This document shows, in pieces, positions 6,901 to 15,785 of a DNA stretch of 17,865 nt. Origin of the DNA: Phoronis ovalis (Eukaryota > Phoronida > Phoronidae); NCBI GenBank assembly GCA_028565635.1, contig JAOXYB010019438.1, positions 1 to 17,865 on the forward strand. The letters are read 5' to 3'. A program made the translations under genes and the position numbers. Position 1 is the stretch's first letter, and the number at the start of each line of letters is the position of its first letter. The notes beneath the pieces are model-generated. The model ran no database searches. It was not told the origin of the DNA and was given only the letters and a program-made list of their open reading frames with translations.

Positions 6901-9757
6901 CAAGAAATCGATGGTGGACATATAATAGTTATTTTGGTTTTGTAACAGGCCAGAATTGTAAGTGTAATGTGCTATACATACCATAACGAAAATAATAGGC
7001 AATCCCATCACAACCGAAGATACCCATATACATGTCACAATCTTTTTTGCTCGTCCAGATGTGCTCGAGTATTTGGCTTTCAGTGGGTGACAAATCGCAA
7101 AATATCGTTCCATAGACATAGCGCTAAGATTGAGAACGGAAGCAATATATGACACATCCAGAATATAGGGTGCCAAACGACAAAACGCTTCTCCCCCAAT
7201 CCATGTTACCGAGTACCAGATTCGCAGTATCTTTAAAAGTGCAACAAAATTGATAAATACAGGGGTATTAACTATCTCTCCATTTGATAGCACAGTGGGA
7301 AAAGTGAAAAATGTAGATCTACATTATGTATAAAAGTAGGTTTGGCGGCCATTTTGAAAACTTTGTCAAGTCACTCTTTTAATATCTAATTATTACCAAT
7401 GTCAGACTTTTTGTTTATATGCTGTTGCTTCCTTTTACAAATTAAACGTGGCACAATGTTTTCACATCAATCAGTGCTGAACTAGTTATTAAGGCATTAA
7501 TATTTCCAATAATAAAGCGACCAATTTATGTCATCTATGAACTCTGAGAACAGAGGCTAGAAGCATTTTTTTAATATATCTGCAATTTATTAATTACCTG
7601 TATTGGAACGCAAATAAACACAACCAGAAGATCAGCTATTGCCAAACTCATGATAAAAATGTTGGTCACGCTACGTGATTTCAGAGTGCAAACTGTATAA
7701 ATAACCAGAATGTTTCCTATAACGAAAAATACCTGCCTAACTAACACTATATATCTAGATATACCTGCCGAACTAACACTATATATACCTGCCTAACTAA
7801 CACTATATATATTCGACTTTCTAATTCTTATTTCGGAAGAGGCTATTAAAAAGAGAAAGTCCTATCTGGAGAAAATTCAAATAAAACGACATCAAACAAC
7901 TACAGAATATAAATTATTATTTGTAGTTTGCATATAATTAGTAATGTATTAAGTTTCTCTTACCTGAGCTGCCAACAATAAAGGTAATGGCAAAAGCTAT
8001 AAGCCGAATCCAGCTCACACTACCCAACCTTTCCAAAGACCACTTACTAGCAACAGTAGGAACAGTGCCCCCTGGTGGTGTTCCTCCAGAGCATCGTACG
8101 CTATGATGACACCAATCCAGTAATGTATAACACGTAGAACAAAAGCTGTGCTTTGTGTTACGAACCAAAATGTCCATATACGAAACGTTTTTAACGTGCA
8201 GTAAGTGAAGAAATTGTTCGCATGGAAAATCCTGGTACATGTTTTGCATGAAACAACACTCTGAATTGCAGGATGCCGCCGTGGTATTTGAACCAGCGAC
8301 ACTGTCGTTGAACGCTGGTACTAACCCAAATGTTAAATTATCGAGCTGTATTTCGTAATCAGATTCATTAACTGCATTTATAGTTGTGACGTGTACTTGC
8401 TGAGTTGTCATCATTGCTGAAATGTTACATTTAATAAGAAATATAAAATAAGTGTCATTTTATTCAAGCCGCAACTTTAATGTTCTTCCAATTAACTTTG
8501 TATTTTCTAATTATAAATTGTTTTCTAAATGAATATTGTTTATAAGGGCAATAAATTATTATTTGACCCCTACAGGTAATACACAAGATCAAGTTAGGCA
8601 AATGCATAATATCACCGAGGTTGAAATAATACGATAATACTTTATGATCAGATTAGAATTTCATTATGCAATTAATACATCAAACAAAAGCAAATGATGA
8701 ATATATGTATAGGAAAAGAACATACTAATAGAATATAACACATATCATATACACACTAAAAATGCATCATATATATACCGTATATAAAGAATATAAACAC
8801 ATATGCCTTCCATGATGTTATTCCTAGTCTGTGTGCTCTCTTAAAAAGCTCAGATATTGCTACAATGATTCTTTCCTTTTAGTGTGTATTAGAATATTAT
8901 ATTTTGTACAGAAAATAAATACAATTAATTAACGTTAACTGTACATTATGGCGAATTAGTTTATGTTTTATATTGGACAAAACTAGATTACTTATAATTA
9001 GGTGCTCACCTTCACTGTAAGTACACAGCACCAACAGGGCAAAATTACATATAAGGAATCTGTAAAAAATTAACAAAGAGCTGCGGTATGTAAAAGTATG
9101 GTGGCCCTGAAGGACTGTCGTGTTTGTCGACTTGTAAAAAATAACTCGATAACACGACAATTCAGTACGAAATGTCGTATTGTCGAGTTGTTTGCAAGTC
9201 GACAACACCACGTTTCATAGTAAATTGTCGTGTTGTCGAGTTGTCGAGTTATTTGCACGTCGACAACACGACATTTCGTACTGAATTGTCGTGTTATCGA
9301 GTTGTCGAGTTGTTTTTTACAAGTCGACAACACGACAGTCCTTCAGGGCCACCATATAAAAGTGACGAACATCAATTTGTTTGTACAATAGATAGAAAAC
9401 TTTGCTTCTACTTGTATTGTTATCAAAATTTGAAAATGAAGAAAAGTATTTTGTTACATGCAGTTTTATCTGTTGTATTTTGTATTCCACATAACTTAGA
9501 TACCAATAGAACTATTGGCATAAAAGTCATAAGATATTGTAACGCTTACTATTACTACGTAATATTACATTAACCAAAGTGGTACGTCGACGTTGTTCTT
9601 AAAGTATTTTTCATATTTAATATTGCACTTAACATTCATTTTATAGAAAGCGATATATGGAAACTTTAATGATAAAAAAAGAAAATTCAGCCGTATAAAT
9701 GGAGTTTTTCTATTTGGGTTATAATAACGACCTGGTCAAAGCTTACCTTCGCTTCAT
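3974..9757 (-). CDS. Rhodopsin-family (class A) GPCR with signal peptide and eight-cysteine ectodomain, nine coding exons
   Basis: The model joins 9757-9747, 9059-9010, 8416-7964, 7716-7598, 7230-6982, 6270-6062, 5520-5373, 4944-4742 and 4118-3974. This makes 1587 nt and 528 residues, with GT-AG at every junction and all phases matching. A signal peptide (1-21) precedes an ectodomain with five N-glycosylation sites (N37, 47, 57, 64, 97) and eight cysteines (70, 74, 75, 86, 113, 116, 123, 129). Class A hallmarks follow: GN at 172-173 in TM1, LAIAD at 196-200 in TM2, C228 paired with C305 in loop 2, ERY at 252-254, W280, P331 in TM5, CWGP at 428-431 in TM6, NPVIY at 472-476, helix 8, and CCC at 491-493 for palmitoylation. 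Loop 3 has a Ser/Thr-rich segment, then KRKK. The core resembles peptide receptors of the TRH, ghrelin and neuromedin type, so a neuropeptide ligand and G-protein signalling at the plasma membrane are likely. I cannot name the subfamily. Confidence 0.9.
7731..7810. repeat. Three 24-bp tandem copies in GPCR intron 3
   Basis: The unit ACCTGCCTAACTAACACTAT followed by ATAT occurs at 7731-7754, 7763-7786 (one mismatch) and 7787-7810. An 8-bp CTAGATAT spacer separates the first two. The array starts 14 bp from the splice acceptor of GPCR exon 4 (7717-7718), where the branch point and pyrimidine tract should lie. Confidence 0.9.
8069..8078 (-). promoter_or_regulatory. CTCF-like motif inside GPCR coding exon 3
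   Basis: On the minus strand, CCACCAGGGGGCACTG (8063-8078) matches the extended CTCF consensus closely. It encodes part of the Gly/Pro-rich linker between the cysteine ectodomain and TM1 (TPPGGT), so codon constraint alone could explain it. Confidence 0.3.
8750..8888. mobile_element. MITE candidate with 12-bp terminal inverted repeats
   Basis: TACACACTAAAA at 8750-8761 is the exact reverse complement of TTTTAGTGTGTA at 8877-8888. The outermost TA could be the TA target duplication of a Tc1/mariner-type non-autonomous element of about 135 bp. The interior has no coding capacity. It sits in GPCR intron 2, between coding exons 2 and 3. Confidence 0.4.
9010..9059 (-). CDS. GPCR coding exon 2 (signal-peptide core)
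   Basis: This 50-bp exon lies between the acceptor ttttttacag and the donor GAAG|gtgagc on the minus strand. It reads FLICNFALLVLCTYSE, a hydrophobic signal-peptide core with small residues for cleavage. Its phases (2 in, 1 out) match exon 1 and the acceptor at 8417-8418, whose exon begins CAATGATG. Two independent phase matches plus the signal-peptide composition support it. Confidence 0.75.
9097..9356. mobile_element. 260-bp fold-back (palindromic MITE) element with 6-bp target duplication
   Basis: The two halves are near-complete inverted repeats of each other, starting TATGGTGGCCCTGAAGGACT and ending with its complement. The element is flanked by the perfect direct repeat TAAAAG at 9091-9096 and 9357-9362. 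Inside, a short GTCGTGTTGTCGA-type motif recurs many times in both orientations. It has no transposase, so it would be moved in trans; the superfamily is not assignable by eye. It lies in intron 1 of the GPCR, 37 bp upstream of the exon 2 acceptor. Open frames across it are a by-product of its repetitive composition. Confidence 0.85.
9747..9757 (-). CDS. GPCR coding exon 1 (start codon, 11 coding bases)
   Basis: On the minus strand ATG AAG CGA AG is followed directly by the strong donor GTAAGC. It leaves phase 2, exactly what the next exon needs. The product begins MKRR, the basic N-terminal part of a signal peptide. The exon presumably extends upstream as 5' UTR. A start at the twin ATG at 8414 would give a receptor without a signal peptide, so the upstream start is preferred. 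Confidence 0.72.
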
Positions 9758-9819
9758 TTTTTATTCAGTTCGTAGATTTCTTTGCGCGTGACTGGCAAGC
9801 GTCGTGTATACTGTATTAT

Positions 9820-9838
9820 ATTATATTTAAATATAAAG
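9820..9838 (-). promoter_or_regulatory. TATA-like element upstream of the GPCR start
   Basis: On the minus strand, CTTTATATTTAAATATAA lies about 65-80 bp before the start codon at 9757. This suits a TATA box with a short 5' UTR. The area is generally AT-rich, so a chance match is possible. Confidence 0.35.
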
Positions 9839-12430
9839 GCAGCTTTGCGGAAATTGAGATGCTAACTACTTTCCAAATTAAAATTCAGTTTCTACGCCAA
9901 TATAAATACTAATAAATATGTGGCATAGACCATAAATATAAATCAATCACGTTGTAAGATCTACTTTCTTGCTTTGGTTTATTTATATACATTGTAGAAT
10001 GCGTCGATATATATTGGGTGTCACAAAAGTGTACTATAGCTAAGTTGGCAGCAATTACTCAACCGAAAAATTGCTGTGCGGCGCATGCGCAGATGATTGC
10101 GTGATCACGTAAAAAATACTGTTAAAAGATATAAAAATAATCGATTTGTTACCACATATCAAACATGTGGAAATTGGTATATTTGAAGTCATAATTTTAG
10201 GATCTATTTAGCCTAATGCCTCCTCAAATATTATGTCGAATTGAACAAGGAGTCAAAAATTGAGATTTATGATCTAAAGAAGCCATTGTGGCGAAACTCT
10301 TCGTCAAACATTAGTTTTTTTTACATAATTAAGAGGCCACTCTTATCCAGTACATAAATACTTTATAGAAAATAAAAGTTATATAATATTTTTCCAGAAT
10401 TAATCCCTCTCTGTAATCTGGAATCTATTGGCCGAGTTATGTTTTAAAATGCGTGTATCAGACTATCAGTTCATATATCAAACATTTACGATAATTAATC
10501 CAGGGTCACATAACCCAAAACTTCGACTCAACTTAAAGATGCAGTGTCATGATGGTGATTTGGTTTTCGATAAGTAGTTATCTCCTCCCGCAATACAATG
10601 CAAGAAAATGATATTATACCTCTGTAAGAAACTTATTATTTACGTGTTTCAATTTAAATTTGACATTCTTAAATTCTTATAACAATAGAAATTTTTTGTA
10701 CACACATTTATTCTTCAACATGTGTTTTAAGAATACAACACAAAAGGAATAAAAATGAAAATTCAAATTTTACATGGAAATTGTTTTTTTAGCAAGATGG
10801 TGTGTCCAGTGAATTTAGTTGAATTGACCAATTGAACAAGCGTCTTTTTCACCATTTATTGGGCAACTTGGTGGTAGTCATGTCTTGTTTCAATTCCAAA
10901 ACGTTGTCTGTTTATTGTCTTATCAATACTCAATGCAGTGAGTGAGAGTATGCACTAGGCTATGCAAAGGGGCGAAGAAATAAATGTATTGAAGTACTTT
11001 TTACGTAGGAAATTAAATATCGCGTGATCCCTAACTTTTTTGCACAGTATATGTTATCTTAGTTTTAGTAAGTTGGCCATCAATTCACCATTTAGAAAAA
11101 ATGAAATGAACAGCACTGCGATGTGTAGTTTATTAGTCAAAGAAACTTCAGAATGTGATTACCACACATATACATCCAGTTTTTTCCTTGTTAGCTGTAG
11201 CGACTTCCCTCACCCAAATAAAAATAAACTTAACATTGCTACAAAGATTTGACATTTTCATGTTTCCGTTTTGTCTTGTCACATAATTTATATATAAGAG
11301 TTCTTTCAAAACACCCTGTAAAAATACGGTTATGATAATATGCTATTCGGATCCGAAATGTTCAATACATTGCACTCTCAATAAACATGATTCTGGCTTG
11401 CTAATTGAAAATTGATAGATAAATTTTCAAAGAACAATAACATGACTTTATTCATTAACGGCGTATAAAAGACGATTGAAGTTATGTTAGTACAGAAGTA
11501 GACGTGCTGTTTATGCTCTTTGACCATGTTACCTATATCAATTTTAAATTATTTCCACGCGGTATTTCTCAGATATTTAATTGGAAGAAATAGTTATTAC
11601 TTTGTTTAAAATAAATGATGTGTAAGTATGCTGATTATTATATTGTCCATACGAATTAAATCCGCAAATGGCTCTTGCATATATAATGCACATTCTTTGC
11701 ATTTGATAATTCGGACTATTAATATAAGCCACAGGACAAAAAGTGCTGTCAATTGAGGGCTGTCAAAATAGCGCTAAACAACAGGAGCACACTTCGTAAT
11801 AGTATCAGGACTTGCGCAGTGTTAAAAGTGGCAAAGAGGGTATATTATAGTATTCCTGTCGGTATCGAGGAATTTTAAATACGGTTACTTTTAAGATTGA
11901 TTAAGAAACACATGTCATTTACTGTGTATGCTGTGTAAATGTACTGTTAAGTAATGAAGCGCTAACAAAACTCTATTATTAATTAATAGTATAGAAACTT
12001 TGATTATTTCTCGTCGATCGTCGTGTCGATGTCATTCACAGAAGTGAGCTGAAGAGTTTCGGAATAATATACTATTCAGAAACTATTCAGAAACATTTCT
12101 TAACCAGCTTTAAGGGGGCGTATAGGTAGTTATAAGAAATGTCTACGCGAGATACACACACTTCCAAAATATCAATCGTTGCAAACATTATCCACCAGTC
12201 GTATAGAGATGTTACTTCAAACATGTGCTGCTGATTTTGCCAGAGTTTTGTATAAATAACGATTGAATTTAAATGTGTCATAATTTTGAAAAAAAATAAT
12301 AGTTTTACACCTACATTTAATTGTGCTTAAACAAATTATATCAGATCTTTAATTTCCACTAACCCATGTTTCGTGAATATTTATTAATATAAATGGGCTT
12401 GACAGACAAGTAACATTGCATGCAACAGTA
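9839..12430. other. Intergenic, no gene recognised (left part)
   Basis: This AT-rich sequence lies upstream of the GPCR promoter. No exon chain with signal peptide, transmembrane or domain signal was found on either strand. Two weak mariner-like ends (near 10014 and 11320, both carrying GGGTGT on facing strands, about 1.3 kb apart) may mark a fully decayed transposon, but no transposase relic is readable between them. Confidence 0.4.
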
Positions 12431-12440
12431 GCGCCCTCTG
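12431..12440 (-). promoter_or_regulatory. CTCF-like core motif
   Basis: CAGAGGGCGC on the minus strand fits the YAGRKGGCRS core. It lies in a region that may itself be a dispersed repeat, so it could be repeat-borne. Confidence 0.25.
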
Positions 12441-12594
12441 TACTACCTATAAGCCACCTTTTATAAGTCCACTTTCCGTGTCCAGTCACCAGTACTAAAC
12501 TAGTTCTGTACTCTTTGATACCTGTTTTGACATCCCACACCGGCTTAAGTGAGAACCCGTGAGAAAATCCAATGAAATTTACTATATACTAACA

Positions 12595-12860
12595 TTGTAC
12601 CAATGCAGAATTAACGTTTTACCAGCACTCCTGACACTCCTTCAGCACCAAGTTTCGTTAAAATCCGTCTATAACTTTTCAAGATATCCTGCTATATACA
12701 GTATCGCTTTTAGCCCTAAACTTATCCAAAGCTTCATAATCTAACTATTGTATCTAAATCTATCCATAATGCGCACGTTTGGAGATATACTTCTCACAAA
12801 CAAACATATAAACAGATAGGAGTGAATGTACAGCCTCCGTATCCACCCCTTGTATCCCTT
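12595..12860 (+). repeat. Degraded retroelement-like tail
   Basis: The phrase around 12646-12692 (ccaagtttcgttaaaatccg, then acttttcaagatatcc) and the later ggagatatac, acaaacaaacatataaacag and cagcctccgt resemble a tail seen in many invertebrate dispersed repeats. The order of the pieces, including the ACAAACAAACA run, matches what I recall of those repeats. The family cannot be named without a repeat library, and the copy is heavily diverged. Confidence 0.35.
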
Positions 12861-14031
12861 TGTACACAAATTATGAATTTGTTTAATGTACAATTATAAA
12901 CTCTTTCGTTTTGCATCAAATAGTTACTTCTAGTTATAGACAGATTATATACGTGCAGAGCTGCACAAAAATCAGTTGTTCCACATTTAACTTCTGTGTA
13001 CAGACAATGTGAAAATTGGTAACATTTTTTATATAATCTTTATGTTTGGGTTCACACGGTATGAGGTTATCATTAAATAAACATGGAATATGTATTACTA
13101 ACAATACTTCGTGTTGCCTGTCTTTTTGAAAGACCTTAATTTAGTGTTTAAAGTTTGCTTTGAAATACTGTCAGCTGCGGATTTCGAAAGATTTTGAAAG
13201 AAACGACCATATAGCACCTTGCAAGAACGAAAACTATAGCAGAATCCTTCAATTTACAACTCCGTGAACATGCATGACACATACTTGTTGAGTCAGTAGA
13301 GACAACGATTTCCTAACACAATCACGCATTGGTATGTGTCGCCATCTGTCAGTTGCAAGTATTTTAGTTTCGAGTATAATGTTAAGGTACCATGGCTTAG
13401 AAATAAAATCGCCGTGTAGCTCTAAAAATACACAACACTTCCTTGTTTTAGTGTATACTTCTATTTTGACCAAGATGCATATTTTTGTTAACACTGCTAT
13501 TTTTAATGCTTTAATTGTTCAACAATGTATAGTTGCGCCAGCACGTGGACATTGAGGAACCTAAATCATATAAATCGTCATGGATTCTGTGAAACAGAAA
13601 AAGCTACTTTTTATGCAAATGAAGCCTGGTCTATAAGTAGCTTTGCATGTGTACACCTTCATTGGTTTCAGTTTAGTGTTTCTCCAGAATTTTAATTAGA
13701 TATATCTAGAACTAATGGCTCTCTATACAGAAAATAGATTCATCATTTTACTCGTAAACTGTGATGCTAATTCCCTTGTTAATTCAGTTTAATAAAGTAC
13801 ACAATAAAAGAAATGACTACTGAACTTGCTTGATTTAATGTTGTTCTTAAAAGTGATGCATCTTCACACTGAACTCTGTTTGATTTTATCATACGATGTT
13901 TATCATAAATGGATTTAATTTCCTGCTATCTCGTTGACTTGTATAGGATTTTTCACGAAGAAATTTCGCGTGCACCGATATTACTAACCATGCTATGAAC
14001 TCGTGGAGTCGATATCGTGTTGGACAGGCAC
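12861..14031. other. Intergenic, no gene recognised (middle part)
   Basis: Overlapping open frames around 13249-13555 on both strands lack start context, splice partners and domain signal. A partial CTCF-like core (CAGATGGCG, minus strand, around 13340-13348) is present. Nothing else stands out. Confidence 0.4.
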
Positions 14032-14184
14032 AGAGAACAAACTAATTACGGTATTGTTGAATAAACCGCTGCGCGTGCATGTGTCATTCCTAGATGTATA
14101 CGTTTACATGCATATAGAAACGTAAAACTTCTAGGAATTCCACATGTAATTTATTCAAAATACCATAATTAGTTTGTTTTCTCT
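14032..14184. mobile_element. 153-bp palindromic MITE-like element
   Basis: AGAGAACAAACTAATTACGG at the left pairs with CCATAATTAGTTTGTTTTCTCT-type sequence at the right end. The pairing continues through TATT..GAATAAA, CATGTG..ATTCCTAG and TACGTTT into a short central loop near ACATGCATATAG. The arms are about 68 bp with scattered mismatches and small gaps, so the whole element can form one long hairpin. I see no clear target-site duplication at its edges, and it has no coding capacity. Confidence 0.75.
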
Positions 14185-15785
14185 ATGAAGGTTATTTTAC
14201 TGAAAAAGTTAGAAGCAGATATCTGATACTAATCATAGTTTAAGCTATCTTGATAACTACTTCATAGTACAATTATCTGGGACCTTAATTAACACTAAAT
14301 ATTTGCATGGTGGGGTATTTAAACAAAGGTAGGTATTATTATATTAATTAACTTGTTAATGAGCAGCTTTTCTTTGTAAACATGTCTTATATATCATTGA
14401 ATGGGATATACTTCAGATGCAAAGTAATGATACATGTGCATAGACTATTTGTCTCCCTCTTCGAGCCAGGCACACAAAAATATTTAAGATTATGTAGGAA
14501 TAAACGGTTATGATATATAGTAATAACTATAGCAGTGCAGCTGGTTGAAAGCTTAAACACTATCTCACTAGCTAGTTTTATTTTTATTCAGTAATAATGT
14601 TTCATATAGTGACTTGTATTAGTATTATCTGTATAGTCTTCGTTCCAGCACGAATAATGTTCTTATCACATTTTTTTTTAATTTAGACGTTTAAACATGC
14701 CTTGTGCATATACCGTCTAGCAGTTGAAACACGTTTATAATTAGCTAAAGAAAAAGATATTTTTTGGCGAGAAGTGCAGTAAAGGACTTTCATTTGTATA
14801 GTGAAATATCATGGCGTTCCCTTTCACTCATAGAAAAGGAATCGCGCGTATATTAAAAATAACGTAAATAAATTAAATAATAGCACGAAATCATTTATAT
14901 TCACGTACATGTGAATCTTGAGTTTCTGTTTTTTTTCTTAATACTTAATCTCTGTAGTTGAACTATGCACTTATATAATTACAGCGTGCCTGCTCATTTT
15001 CAGCCTAACAAGGAACGTGTTTCTATGACTACAAAGCTATACTCTTCATGTTCTAAAATTTAGGTGTAACATAAAAAAATCACGCGATAAGAAATAATTT
15101 CGCCAATTATTTCTCATCGTATTTTTATAAACACTACTATACGTTTTTGATACAAAGGTAAGTATTTTAATACTTTAACAAAACACTGATACAATTCGCG
15201 CAGGCAGGTATTATTTTTATGGGGATATTGTTTCCTCGAGTAAGTGAAAGTTCGAACACGATCTTGTTGTATAAACTACCTGAAATTGCATGTAAATTGT
15301 TTATGAAAGTTGCCTTATAAATTTAAACTTACGGCGGCGCCGTGATATATAGTTTATCAAATTGATGTATATTACATGGAAGTGATGAAATATATATACA
15401 TCATACACCGCTTTGTTTATTTTATGTAAATTGCCGTTGATAAGTAAGGAGCGTAATTTTCCAAACGGATATTATACAGAAACAAATAAGTAGGTAAACG
15501 GCTATAAGGTAAATGTTGAGAACACTTCACAATACATTAGGGACCATCTGCTTTTCTTTATTATGCTATAATTGCTTTTAAATGCATTTTTATTTCCAAC
15601 TGGTACGTGTATAAACTATTGGATTATTGGCAGCTAGTTACTTTATCGGAAGTAATACGTTTAGAGCATTTTGTGGGTTTCTAATCGTTTGTAAGTTACA
15701 ATGCACTGTAGCTGGTACAGGTTAACAAATTTATTCAACTAAAGCGGAAGGTTTCTTTGTAGATTAATTCAGTATCTTTATTGTG
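14185..15785. other. Intergenic, upstream region of the KCNE-like gene
   Basis: No gene was recognised on either strand. The region holds one clear hairpin (15071-15128) and no obvious TATA box close to the start codon at 15786. Confidence 0.4.
15071..15128. repeat. Hairpin-forming inverted repeat
   Basis: AGAAATAATT at 15090-15099 is the exact complement of AATTATTTCT at 15105-15114 across a 5-base loop. Pairing resumes outward through CGATA/CATCG and the flanking A/T runs. It may be a small relic element or a structured RNA; nothing distinguishes these. Confidence 0.6.

Noticed and set aside
8897-9573. Long overlapping open frames on both strands around 9070-9573
   Set aside because: They run through the fold-back element, whose repeated GTCGTGTTGTCGA motif produces repetitive translations (CRVV, LDNT, STRQ). 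The real coding content here is the 50-bp GPCR exon at 9010-9059.
9436-9573. Short + strand frame starting MKKSILLHAVLSVVFC, signal-peptide-like
   Set aside because: It is only 46 codons, with no cysteine pattern, no clear promoter and no splice partner, and it lies antisense inside GPCR intron 1. A chance hydrophobic run is more likely.
11040-11252. 70-codon + strand frame with three cysteines
   Set aside because: It has no ATG near its start, no signal peptide and no splice partners, and its cysteines are irregularly spaced.
13249-13555. Overlapping frames on both strands
   Set aside because: They show no recognisable domain, no compatible splice sites and unremarkable composition.
15245-15260. 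AGTTCGAACAC, resembling a tRNA B-box
   Set aside because: There is no matching A-box, no acceptor-stem pairing and no cloverleaf around it.
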